Positions 1-7,393 of a stretch of DNA of 64,000 nt are shown here, piece after piece. The stretch comes from Cryptosporangium arvum DSM 44712 (GTDB lineage Bacteria > Actinomycetota > Actinomycetes > Mycobacteriales > Cryptosporangiaceae): NCBI RefSeq assembly GCF_000585375.1, contig NZ_KK073874.1, positions 8,405,913 to 8,469,912 on the forward strand, read 5' to 3'. Both the position numbers and the translations under genes were made by a program. Position 1 is the stretch's first letter. Every line of letters starts with the position of its first letter. The notes under the pieces are model-generated. The model did no database searches and was not told the origin of the DNA. It saw nothing but the letters and a program-made list of their open reading frames with translations.

Positions 1-1319
1 CCACCAAGCCGCAGGTGGCGGCGGCGAACGTGGCGGCGTTGAAGGCGGGCTGGAACTACGGGGAGACCACGGAGGATTTCTCGGTCACCTATGAGGTGAA
101 ACCGGCGCCGATGCCCTCGGGTACTTACCGCAACATTTCCGGGAACCTGGCGTTGGCCTACGGGCTGCTGGCCGCCGGGCAGCGCGCCGGTCTGCCGTTG
201 TTCCTGGGCGCGTATCCGATCACGCCGGCCTCGGACGTGCTGCACGAGTTGTCGAAGCACAAACGGTTCGGGGTGCGGGCGTTCCAGGCCGAGGACGAGA
301 TCGCCGCGATCGGCGCCGCCCTCGGCGCGTCCTTCGGCGGCGCGCTGGGCATCACGACCTCCTCGGGGCCGGGGATCGCGTTGAAGTCCGAGACCATCGG
401 GTTGGCGGTGTCGCTGGAACTGCCGCTGGTGGTGGTCGACATTCAACGCGGTGGCCCGTCGACCGGGTTGCCGACCAAGACCGAGCAGTCGGATCTGTTG
501 CAGGCCATGTTCGGGCGCAACGGCGAAGCCCCGGTACCGATCGTGGCGCCGCGCTCCCCGAACGATTGTTTCGACGCCGCGATCGAAGCGGCGCGCATCG
601 CGGTCACCTACCGCACCCCGGTGTTCCTGCTCTCCGACGGGTATCTGGCCAACGGCTCCGAGCCGTGGCAGGTCCCGGCCGTGGACACCCTGCCGGATCT
701 GCGGACCGAGTTCGCGTCGGAGAAAAACCATGGGGAGGAGTTCTGGCCGTATCTGCGGGACCCCGACACCCTGGCCCGGCCGTGGGCCATCCCCGGTACT
801 CCCGGCCTGGAACACCGCATCGGCGGCATCGAGAAAGCCGACGGGTCGGGCAACATCTCCTACGACCCGGCCAACCACGACCTGATGGTGCGCACCCGCC
901 AAGCCAAAATCGACGGCATCGCCCGGTCCATCCCCGCGTTGGAGGTCGACGACCCCTCCGGCGACGCCGACGTGCTGGTGCTGGGCTGGGGCTCCACCTA
1001 CGGCCCCATCGGCGCCGCCGCCCGCCGGGTGCGCCGCGCCGGAATGAAAATCGCCCAGGCGCACCTGCGGCACCTCAACCCGTTCCCGGACAACCTCGGC
1101 GAGGTCCTCCACCGCTACCAGCGTGTGGTCGTGCCCGAGATGAACCTCGGCCAACTCGCCCTGCTCCTCCGCGCGAAATACCTGGTCGACGTCGTCTCCT
1201 ACAACCAGGTCCGCGGCCTACCCTTCCGCGCCGAAGAACTCGAAGAAGTCCTCACCAACGTCATCACGCAGGCCGCCGGCACCACCGACACGGCCGATGA
1301 GATTGGGATCACCCGATGA
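1..1319 (+). CDS. korA: 2-oxoglutarate:ferredoxin oxidoreductase subunit alpha, 5'-truncated by window
   Basis: Catalytic partner of KorB in the CoA- and ferredoxin-dependent oxidative decarboxylation of 2-oxoglutarate. The frame is open from base 3, so the start and probably the N-terminal gamma-like domain lie outside the window. Visible are the pyrimidine-binding core motifs GAYPITPASDVLHEL and FQAEDEIAAIGAALGAS, the TTSSGPGIALKSE segment and RGGPSTGLPTKTEQSDL, followed by the domain II region around VLGWGSTYGPIGAA, all typical of KorA/VorA-type subunits. The TGA stop overlaps the ATG of the next gene (ATGA), so the two subunits are translationally coupled. A different 2-oxoacid substrate cannot be excluded from sequence alone. 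Confidence 0.93.
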   Translation, partial: TKPQVAAANVAALKAGWNYGETTEDFSVTYEVKPAPMPSGTYRNISGNLALAYGLLAAGQRAGLPLFLGAYPITPASDVLHELSKHKRFGVRAFQAEDEIAAIGAALGASFGGALGITTSSGPGIALKSETIGLAVSLELPLVVVDIQRGGPSTGLPTKTEQSDLLQAMFGRNGEAPVPIVAPRSPNDCFDAAIEAARIAVTYRTPVFLLSDGYLANGSEPWQVPAVDTLPDLRTEFASEKNHGEEFWPYLRDPDTLARPWAIPGTPGLEHRIGGIEKADGSGNISYDPANHDLMVRTRQAKIDGIARSIPALEVDDPSGDADVLVLGWGSTYGPIGAAARRVRRAGMKIAQAHLRHLNPFPDNLGEVLHRYQRVVVPEMNLGQLALLLRAKYLVDVVSYNQVRGLPFRAEELEEVLTNVITQAAGTTDTADEIGITR

Positions 1320-2629
1320 CCGAGCCGCAGCTTCCCTCCGAGCCGCAGCTTCCCTCCGAGCCGCAGCTTCCCTCCGAGCGGCAGCTTCCCTCCGAGCGGC
1401 AGCTTCCCTCCGAGCGGCAGGTGGACGAAGGCCGTGCCCCCGAGGCGCTGCAGCCCCCCGACCGCCGCAGCCCCGTCGCCGACTCCGCCGGCAGCCCCGC
1501 TGCTTCGAGCCCCGCCGCCGTGGGTGGCCCCGCTGCGCGGGGTGCCGCGGGCGGTGGCGCCGGGCGCGCCAAGGCCGGCACGGTGGCGCTGGACTTCCCG
1601 AGCATGCGGCTGGTGCCCAAGACCGACACCCCGCAGAAAGCCGGCGACTTCAAAACCGACCAAGAAGTCCGCTGGTGCCCCGGCTGCGGCGACTACGCCA
1701 TCCTCGCCGCCGTCCAATCCTTCATGCCCCAACTCGGACTCAAACGCGAAAACATCGTGTTCGTCTCCGGAATCGGCTGCTCCAGCCGCTTCCCCTACTA
1801 CATGAACACCTACGGGATGCACTCCATCCACGGACGCGCCCCCGCCATCGCCACCGGCCTGTCCACCAGCCGCCCCGACCTCTCCGTCTGGGTCGTCACC
1901 GGCGACGGCGACGCCCTCTCCATCGGCGGCAACCACCTCATCCACGCCCTGCGCCGCAACGTCAACCTCAAAATCCTGCTGTTCAACAACCGCATCTACG
2001 GGCTGACCAAAGGCCAGTACTCCCCCACCTCCGAAGTCGGCAAAATCACCAAATCCACCCCCATGGGATCCCTGGACCACCCCTTCAACCCCGTGTCCCT
2101 GGCCCTCGGCGCCGAAGCATCATTCGTCGGCCGGGCCATCGACTCCGACCGCAAACAACTCACCAGCGTGCTGCACGCCGCCGCCCAGCACGAAGGCTCC
2201 GCCCTGGTCGAGATCTACCAGAACTGCAACATCTTCAACGACGGCGCCTTCGAACTCCTCAAAGACAACGCCACCAAAGACGACTGGACCATCCGCCTCG
2301 AACACGGCCAGCCGCTGCGCTTCGGCAAAGACAACGAGAAAGGCGTCGTCCGCGACACCCACGGCAACTTCGAGATCGTCGACGTGACCCCCGACAACGA
2401 GAACACCCTCGTCGTCCACGACGCCCACATCGACAACCCCGCCTACGCCTTCGCGCTCTCCCGCATCTCCACCCAGGACCTGCGCTACACCCCCGTCGGC
2501 GTGTTCCGCTCGGTCAAACGCCCCACCTACGACGCCGAAATGGCGGCCCAACTCGACACCGCCCAAGCCCGCGGCGGCGCCGACCTCCAGCAGTTGCTCC
2601 ACGGCAACGACACCTGGACAGTGGCTTGA
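1316..2629 (+). CDS. korB: 2-oxoglutarate:ferredoxin oxidoreductase subunit beta with repetitive N-terminal extension
   Basis: TPP-binding subunit of the 2-oxoacid:ferredoxin oxidoreductase. Cluster-ligand cysteines are seen in WCPGCGDYAIL (C121, C124), GIGCSSRFPYY and EIYQNCNIFND; the TPP motif is GDGDALSIGGNHLIHAL and is followed by NNRIYGLTKGQYSPTSEVG. The conserved family fold starts near residue 110. The first ~100 residues are extra: EPQLPS/ERQLPS repeated five and a half times, then a Pro/Ala/Gly-rich stretch. Family members normally have a short leader. The ATG at 1316 overlaps the korA stop, which supports this start; an internal start such as the ATG near 1613 (MRLVPKTD) would give an ordinary-length protein. 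Confidence 0.93.
   Translation: MTEPQLPSEPQLPSEPQLPSERQLPSERQLPSERQVDEGRAPEALQPPDRRSPVADSAGSPAASSPAAVGGPAARGAAGGGAGRAKAGTVALDFPSMRLVPKTDTPQKAGDFKTDQEVRWCPGCGDYAILAAVQSFMPQLGLKRENIVFVSGIGCSSRFPYYMNTYGMHSIHGRAPAIATGLSTSRPDLSVWVVTGDGDALSIGGNHLIHALRRNVNLKILLFNNRIYGLTKGQYSPTSEVGKITKSTPMGSLDHPFNPVSLALGAEASFVGRAIDSDRKQLTSVLHAAAQHEGSALVEIYQNCNIFNDGAFELLKDNATKDDWTIRLEHGQPLRFGKDNEKGVVRDTHGNFEIVDVTPDNENTLVVHDAHIDNPAYAFALSRISTQDLRYTPVGVFRSVKRPTYDAEMAAQLDTAQARGGADLQQLLHGNDTWTVA
1322..1420 (+). repeat. 18-bp in-frame tandem repeat in korB
   Basis: Five full copies plus a half copy of an 18-bp unit (GAGCCGCAGCTTCCCTCC). The last copies carry a C-to-G change, so EPQLPS becomes ERQLPS. The copies are otherwise identical. 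Because the unit is a multiple of three, copy-number change keeps the reading frame. It lies directly after the korB start codon. Confidence 0.95.
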
Positions 2630-2635
2630 CCCACA

Positions 2636-2669
2636 CGATCGGGCGGTCGCCGGAGCGGCCGCCCGATCG
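2636..2669 (+). terminator. Stem-loop between korB and rarD, terminator-like without U tract
   Basis: A perfect 11-bp inverted repeat (CGATCGGGCGG at 2636-2646 with its complement at 2659-2669) starts six bases after the korB stop. There is no downstream T run, so intrinsic termination is uncertain; it may attenuate read-through or shield the 3' end. It abuts the start region of the next gene. Confidence 0.45.
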
Positions 2670-2681
2670 GCGTTGCCGCAG

Positions 2682-3587
2682 GTGACCGAACAGCGACGCG
2701 GACTGCTCTTCGGAGTAGCCGCCTATGGGGCGTGGGGCATCTTCCCGCTCTACTTCCAGCTGCTGAAGCCGGCGGGCGCGCTGGAGATCCTCGCCCACCG
2801 CATCATCTGGTCGCTCGTCACCGTCGGCGTCCTCATCGTCGTGCTGCGTCGCTGGCGCTGGTTCCGCACCGCGGGCGTGCGGACGATCGGCCTGCTGACG
2901 CTCAGCGCGGCGCTGATCGCGGCGAACTGGTACACGTACATCTACGGCGTCAACTCGTCCCGGGTCGTCGAGACCGCGCTCGGGTACTTCATCAACCCGC
3001 TGATCTCGGTGTTGCTCGGCGTCGCCGTGCTGCACGAGCGGCTCCGCCGGATGCAGTGGGTGGCGCTGGCGATCGGCGCGGTCGCGGTCGTGGTGCTCAC
3101 CGTCGACTACGGACGACCTCCGTGGATCGCGATCACGCTCGCGTTCAGCTTCGGGCTGTACGGGCTGATCAAGAAGATCGTCGGTGCACCGGCCGTCGAA
3201 GGGCTGGCGACCGAATCGCTCGTGCTCCTGCTGCCCGCGCTCGGATACGTCACGTGGCTGACCTGGCAGGGCGACGCGGAGTTCGGGCACGTGTCCGCCG
3301 GGCACACCACGCTCATGGTGTTGTCCGGGGCGCTGACGGCCGCTCCGCTGCTGGCGTTCGCGGCGGCGGCGAACCTGGTGTCGCTCACGACCGTCGGGCT
3401 GCTCCAGTACCTGACGCCGACCCTGCAGTTCCTGCTCGGCGTCACGGTCCTTGGCGAGCACATGCCGTTGGCCCGCTGGGCGGGCTTCGCCCTGGTCTGG
3501 GTTGCACTGATCGTGTTCAGCGCGGAGACACTCGCCACCGCACACAAGGCGTCAGCGCGACGACGGGCCTCCGCGGCGAACGTCTAG
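2682..3587 (+). CDS. rarD: RarD/EamA-family transporter
   Basis: About 300 residues with ten predicted hydrophobic segments and two EamA-like halves, matching the RarD type (motifs GLLFGVAAYGAWGIFPLY and LAHRIIWSLVTV near the N-terminus). Family members are inner-membrane metabolite exporters of mostly unknown substrate; the name comes from chloramphenicol sensitivity. The GTG at 2682 gives the usual MTEQRRGLLFG beginning; a TTG three codons upstream (2673) is also in frame. The stop overlaps by two bases the stop of the convergent flavoprotein gene within a CTAG. Confidence 0.85.
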   Translation: MTEQRRGLLFGVAAYGAWGIFPLYFQLLKPAGALEILAHRIIWSLVTVGVLIVVLRRWRWFRTAGVRTIGLLTLSAALIAANWYTYIYGVNSSRVVETALGYFINPLISVLLGVAVLHERLRRMQWVALAIGAVAVVVLTVDYGRPPWIAITLAFSFGLYGLIKKIVGAPAVEGLATESLVLLLPALGYVTWLTWQGDAEFGHVSAGHTTLMVLSGALTAAPLLAFAAAANLVSLTTVGLLQYLTPTLQFLLGVTVLGEHMPLARWAGFALVWVALIVFSAETLATAHKASARRRASAANV

Positions 3588-4522
3588 GCCACCGTCTCGG
3601 CCATCACCAGCTCCAGGTTGAGGGCGGCCGCCACCGCCACTCCCTGCGCGGCCGCGGTGATCACCTGGGCCTGGAGGTCGGTGACGTTGCCGGCCAGCCA
3701 CAGCCCGGGCACCGTTGTCGCACCGGTCGGCTCGGCCGGATAGGTCATTCCCACCGCCTCGCCCATCGGATGCGCCACCGGCTTCAGCCCCAGTTCATCG
3801 AGCACCGGCGACGAGGCCACCATCCGCGGGCCCACGACGATCGCGTCGCACCCGACCGACCGCCCGTCGGCCAGCCGCACGCCGCGCAGCCGGTCGTCGT
3901 GGACCTCCAGCCGGTCGACGACGCCCGCGACCACCGCGATCCCGCGCCCGGCGAGCAGCGCCGCCTGCTCGGGCGCCGGAGCCTCGGTGGTGTGCGTCAG
4001 CAGGACCAGGTCGTCGGTCCACTGCCGGAACAGGATCGCCTGGTGCACGCCCATCGGACCGCTGGCCAGCACCGCGATGCGCCGCCCGCGGATCTCCCAG
4101 CCGTGGCAGTACGGGCAGTGCACCACGTCCCGGCCGAACCGCTCACGCACTCCGGCGACGTCGGGCAGCTCGTCGGTGAGGCCGGTCGTGACCAGCAGAC
4201 GCCGCGCCTCGACCACGTCCCCGTCGGCGAGCGTGACCTGGAACCCGTCCCCGCTGGTGCGTGCCGCCACGGCGCGGCCGGGCCGTACGGAACCGCCGTA
4301 CCGGGTCAGCTCGTCGCGCCCGGCGGCGAGCAGGTCGGCGGGGCTCACGGCATCCCGGCTCAGGAAGTTGTGGACACCGTCCGCCGCAGCGTTGCGCGGG
4401 TGGCCGTCGTCGATCACGACCACCGAGCGCAGGGCCCGGGCGAGCGTGGTCGCCGCACTCAGACCCGCCGGCCCACCGCCGATCACCGCGACGTCGACTC
4501 GTCCATTGTGAAGCTGTGTCAT
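3584..4522 (-). CDS. NAD(P)/FAD-dependent oxidoreductase, thioredoxin-reductase-like
   Basis: Soluble flavoprotein of 312 residues resembling low-molecular-weight thioredoxin reductase. It has an N-terminal FAD motif GGGPAGLSAATTLARAL, a redox-active CPYCHGWE in the middle, an NADPH-region VLASGPMGVHQA, and a C-terminal GLWLAGNVTDLQAQ FAD motif. CPYC in place of the classical CATC is typical of the TrxR-like branch found with regulators rather than with thioredoxin, so the partner is unknown. The start is the ATG at 4522 (MTQLHNGR); longer readings run into the divergent regulator. It is transcribed away from the XRE-cupin gene, which may control it. Confidence 0.85.
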   Translation of the reverse strand: MTQLHNGRVDVAVIGGGPAGLSAATTLARALRSVVVIDDGHPRNAAADGVHNFLSRDAVSPADLLAAGRDELTRYGGSVRPGRAVAARTSGDGFQVTLADGDVVEARRLLVTTGLTDELPDVAGVRERFGRDVVHCPYCHGWEIRGRRIAVLASGPMGVHQAILFRQWTDDLVLLTHTTEAPAPEQAALLAGRGIAVVAGVVDRLEVHDDRLRGVRLADGRSVGCDAIVVGPRMVASSPVLDELGLKPVAHPMGEAVGMTYPAEPTGATTVPGLWLAGNVTDLQAQVITAAAQGVAVAAALNLELVMAETVA

Positions 4523-4589
4523 GTAACCGATAGTGAGCGTGCTCTCGAGCGCCTTGCCAAGAATCTTGCGGATCGGGAAGGTGCAGAGG

Positions 4590-5168
4590 GTGAATGCGAA
4601 CCCGGAGCCGGAGGTCGGCGCACGGCTACGGAGCCTGCGGCGGAAACGGCAGCTCACCCTCGCCCGGCTCGCCGAGCTGACCGGTATCGCCGAGAGCACC
4701 CTGTCCCGCCTGGAGAACGGCCGTCTCCAGCCGACCCTGGCGCAGTTGCTGCCGCTGGCCAGGGTGCACGGCCTCGGGCTGGACGAGCTGATCGGGCTGC
4801 ACCGGCCGCGAGTCGAAGGGGTGATCCACCGCCACGGCGCGACGTTCGTGCCTCTCAGTCACCAGCGAGGCGGTATCCGCGCCTACAAGATGTTCTCCCC
4901 CGCCCGGGAGACGCTCGTCGAGCCCGATCCGCGGACCCACGATGGTTTCGCCTGGGTGCACGTTCTCACCGGCCGGTTGCGGTTCGTCCTGGGCAACCGG
5001 GACCTCGTTCTGACCGCGGGTGAGTCCGCCGAGTACGACACCAGCCTTCCGCACTGGATGGGGCACGCCGATCACGATCCCGTCGAGGCGCTGCTCCTGT
5101 TCGGCCCCCAGGGCGAGCGGACCCGTCTGCGCGCCCGCACCCGCGACCTGACTCCGCCACCCCCGTGA
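4590..5168 (+). CDS. XRE-family regulator with C-terminal cupin domain
   Basis: Transcription factor with an N-terminal helix-turn-helix (LRSLRRKRQLTLARLAELTG and ESTLSRLENGRLQPTL, residues about 10-65) and a C-terminal cupin/RmlC barrel (residues about 115-185, VHVLTGRLRFVLGNRDLVL). Such proteins sense a small ligand and often control a divergent oxidoreductase gene, here the flavoprotein at 3584-4522. The GTG at 4590 is preferred because a GGGAAGG precedes it by eight bases; an ATG at 4533 is also in frame but would overlap the promoter region. It ends 18 bp before the insertion-sequence cluster. Confidence 0.85.
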   Translation: MNANPEPEVGARLRSLRRKRQLTLARLAELTGIAESTLSRLENGRLQPTLAQLLPLARVHGLGLDELIGLHRPRVEGVIHRHGATFVPLSHQRGGIRAYKMFSPARETLVEPDPRTHDGFAWVHVLTGRLRFVLGNRDLVLTAGESAEYDTSLPHWMGHADHDPVEALLLFGPQGERTRLRARTRDLTPPPP

Positions 5169-5180
5169 CCGTGTCTTCCG

Positions 5181-5186
5181 ACTAGG
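5181..5186. repeat. Left target-site duplication of the IS481 element (ACTAGG)
   Basis: ACTAGG here is repeated exactly at 6278-6283 on the other side of the element. IS481-type elements are known to duplicate a hexamer of the form NCTAGN, which fits. The complement of this CTAG supplies the transposase stop codon. Confidence 0.9.
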
Positions 5187-6168
5187 TGTTCTGTCCCGTG
5201 AGGTTGGTGACGCGGGTCGCGGGTGGTAGACCGCCGAGGGCGGTGTGGCCGCGGTGGTGATTGTAGAAGTGCAGCCAGGGCGCGAATGCGCCCTGGCGTT
5301 CTGCTTCTGACCGGTAGGGGCGGGCGTAGGCCCATTCCTCGGCCAGGGTGCGGTGGAATCGTTCGACTTTGCCGTTGGTTTGGGGCCGGTAGGGCCGGGT
5401 CCGTTTGTGGGCGATCCCGGCGTGGGTGAGGGTGTCGGCCCAGAGGCGGGACTTGTAGCAGGAGCCGTTGTCGGTCAGGACCCGGGCGACGGTGATCCCG
5501 CAGGAGGTGAAGTAGGCCAGGGCGCGGGTCCAGAAGCCGGTCGCGGTCTCTTTGCGTTCGTCGGTCAGGATTTCGGTGTAGGCCAGCCGGGAGTGGTCGT
5601 CGATCGCGGTGTGCAGATAGGCATAGCCGATCACCGGATGGCAGTTCTTGCGGGCGCCGGTGGTGGCCCGTTTGTTGCGGCTGCCGGCGGAGCGGCCGCG
5701 GGTGCGGTGGCCGCCGCCGTCGGGGATCCGGCCGAGTTTCTTGACGTCGACGTGGATCAGGTCGCCGGGCGCGTCGCGTTCGTAACGGCGGACCCGGACG
5801 CCGGTGGCGCGGTCGAGGTGAGCCAGACGCGGCAGCCGGTAGCGGGTCAGCACGCGGTGGACCGTGGCGGGGTTCAGGCCGAGACGGGCGGCGATGCGTG
5901 CTGGTCCGAGGCGTTTGGTGACCCGGATCTTCACGATCTTTCGTTCGGTCTGCCGGGCGGTGCGGGCCGGGGATCGGTACGGACGGCTGGACCGGTCGGT
6001 CATACCGTCCGCACCGTGCCGGCGGTAGCGGCCGGCCCAGCGCGCGGCTGTGGTGGGCGAGACCTGGAACCGGTCGGCGGCTCGCCGCAACGACCAGCGG
6101 TCATCGACGACGCAGCGGGCCAGCCGCAGGCGTCCGAGTTCGGTCAGCGGGGCATTACGGTGGGGCAC
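5182..6168 (-). CDS. IS481-family transposase
   Basis: DDE transposase of 328 residues. The N-terminus has tandem helix-turn-helix regions (SLRRAADRFQVSPTTAARW and GPARIAARLGLNPATVHRVL) and the C-terminus has the integrase catalytic core: D in GDLIHVDVKKLG, D in HTAIDDHSRLAYTE with LTDNGSCY, and E in NGKVERFHRTLAEEW. That is the rve/IS481 arrangement. No frameshift or internal stop was seen. The TAG stop (complement of 5182-5184) lies outside the element, inside the duplicated CTAG, so the ORF is closed only by the target sequence. Confidence 0.95.
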   Translation of the reverse strand: MPHRNAPLTELGRLRLARCVVDDRWSLRRAADRFQVSPTTAARWAGRYRRHGADGMTDRSSRPYRSPARTARQTERKIVKIRVTKRLGPARIAARLGLNPATVHRVLTRYRLPRLAHLDRATGVRVRRYERDAPGDLIHVDVKKLGRIPDGGGHRTRGRSAGSRNKRATTGARKNCHPVIGYAYLHTAIDDHSRLAYTEILTDERKETATGFWTRALAYFTSCGITVARVLTDNGSCYKSRLWADTLTHAGIAHKRTRPYRPQTNGKVERFHRTLAEEWAYARPYRSEAERQGAFAPWLHFYNHHRGHTALGGLPPATRVTNLTGQNT

Positions 6169-6277
6169 TGGAGGACCTCCGTGGACCGACAGGCTGTGTG
6201 TGCTTGGCAGCTACACACCCGCCCGGAGGTCCTCCGCCACGTCAACCCCACCGTCACCAACGTCCGTGGACAGAACA
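5187..6277 (-). mobile_element. Intact IS481-family insertion sequence, 1,091 bp
   Basis: The boundaries come from terminal inverted repeats: TGTTCTGTCC at 5187-5196 matches its complement at 6268-6277 perfectly. After a variable six-base patch, GTTGGTGACG matches again, giving about 22 of 26 bp. The element is flanked by a perfect 6-bp duplication ACTAGG. One full-length transposase ORF fills it. Perfect duplication and intact ORF suggest a recent insertion. Confidence 0.93.
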
Positions 6278-6283
6278 ACTAGG
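6278..6283. repeat. Right target-site duplication of the IS481 element (ACTAGG)
   Basis: Exact copy of 5181-5186. Its CTAG (6279-6282) is at the same time the left boundary of the palindromic element that follows. Confidence 0.9.
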
Positions 6284-6443
6284 CCGTGTCCTGTGAATCT
6301 CGCTCGCCGCGAGGCACCGCTCAGGCGTCGTCAGGCAAGGCGGAGGACCATCCGGATACCGCTGTGTATCCGGATGGTCCGACAACGCGGCCTGGCGGCG
6401 CCTGAGCGGAGCCGCAGCCGAGCACGGATTCGCAGGACACGGC
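6283..6443. mobile_element. MITE-like non-coding palindromic element, 161 bp
   Basis: It is flanked by CTAG on both sides (6279-6282 and 6444-6447). The ends are inverted repeats GCCGTGTCCTG(T/C)GAATC, 17 bp with one mismatch. The interior folds almost completely on itself: a 19-bp arm with two mismatches (6319-6337 against 6390-6408) and a perfect 14-bp stem GGACCATCCGGATA (6345-6358 against 6367-6380) around an eight-base loop. It has no coding capacity. The ends resemble those of the neighbouring IS5-family element, GCG(A/C)GTGTCCTGT(A/G)AGT, so it may be mobilised in trans by an IS5-type transposase. Confidence 0.75.
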
Positions 6444-6447
6444 CTAG

Positions 6448-7393
6448 CGAGTGTCCTGTAAGTCATCGGAGCCAGAGCACGATCGCGGTGAGGACGAGTT
6501 CTGACTGGTAGTAGGCCATGCGTTTCGCGTAGCGGGTGGCCAGGTCGCGGAACTGTTTGAGCCGGTTGAAGCAGCGTTCGACGACGTTGCGCTGCTTGTA
6601 GCGGACCCGGTCGAAGGCCGGGGGCCGGCCACCGGCTCTGCCTTTGGCCTCCCGCCGGGCGGTCTGGTCTGATCGTTCGGGGCAGGTGAATCGGATTCTG
6701 CGGGTCCGCAGAGCAGCCCGGGTCGAGTCGTGGGAGTAGGCCTTGTCGGCGATCACCCCGTCCGGTCGGGTGCGGGGCCGTCCCGGTCCGATCCGGGCGA
6801 CCCGGATCCCGTCGAGCAACGGCAGCAACTGCGGATTGTCACCAGCCTGACCGCCGGTGAGCAGGATCCGCATCGGCAGCCCGCGTCCGTCAACGGCGAG
6901 GTGGATCTTGGTGCTCAGCCCGCCGCGGGACCGTCCGAGTCCTTCGCCCTCCACGGCGAACGCTTCGACGTCGATCCCGCGGCCGGTCTCGGTTCCGCAG
7001 CCCCCTTTTGCGGGCTCCGGCCGCGTGCTGATGGGCCCGGACCACGGAGGAGTCGAGGCTGATGATCCATTCGATGTCGCCGACCGAGTCGTCTTTGACG
7101 ATGACGTGATCGAGGATCCTCTGCCAGGTGCCATCAGCGGTCCACAGCCGCAGCCGCTCATGAGGGTCTTCCACGGCCCATAGCGTTCGGGCAGGTCACG
7201 CCACGGGGCGCCGGTCCGGCAGCTTCCACAGAATGGCGTTGATGACCTGCCGATGATCACGCCACCGTCGACCCCGACCGGAAGTCGGCAACAACGCCTC
7301 GATCTCAGCCCACGCCCGATCGGTTAACTCTCCGCGACCTACCACGCCACACGAATACCAGAAGTCACAGCTCAACCACTCACAGGACACGCG
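6448..7393 (-). mobile_element. IS5-family insertion sequence with disrupted transposase, 946 bp
   Basis: It is bounded by CTAG at 6444-6447 and 7394-7397. The terminal inverted repeats are CGAGTGTCCTGTAAGT on the left and the complement of ACTCACAGGACACGCG on the right, differing at two or three positions. CTAG target duplication and this transposase type fit the IS427-like branch of IS5. The coding content is broken (see the pseudogene). Confidence 0.87.
6463..7390 (-). pseudogene. IS5-family (IS427-like) transposase, frameshifted
   Basis: The protein is split over two frames. The first frame gives GRGELTDRAWAEIEALLP then stops near 7196. The second frame gives TGAPWRDLPERYGPWKT. The first frame resumes with HERLRLWTADGTWQRILDHV through SLDSSVVRAHQHAAGARK. 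The second frame then carries the rest (STKIHLAVDGRGLPM, ADKAYSHDSTR, YKQRNVVERCFNRLKQFRDL) to a stop at 6463. Compensating one-base indels near 7217 and 7165 explain the first two switches. The last switch near 7005, at an A4-G5 run, could be the natural orfA/orfB frameshift of this family or a third indel. Probably inactive. Confidence 0.85.

Noticed and set aside
1322-1420. Tandem repeat considered as a CRISPR array
   Set aside because: The units are directly adjacent with no spacers and lie in frame inside a gene.
1199-2080. Long minus-strand open frame opposite korA/korB
   Set aside because: Its Gly/Arg/Leu repeats are simply the reverse reading of the 18-bp repeat and of conserved korB; no family features.
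2732-5023. A 763-codon plus-strand frame
   Set aside because: It is an Arg/Ala/Pro-rich shadow across rarD, the opposite-strand flavoprotein and the XRE gene, typical of high-GC third-frame reading.
6890-7174. Separate small gene inside the IS5 element
   Set aside because: Its sequence is the middle part of the transposase in a shifted frame, not an independent protein.
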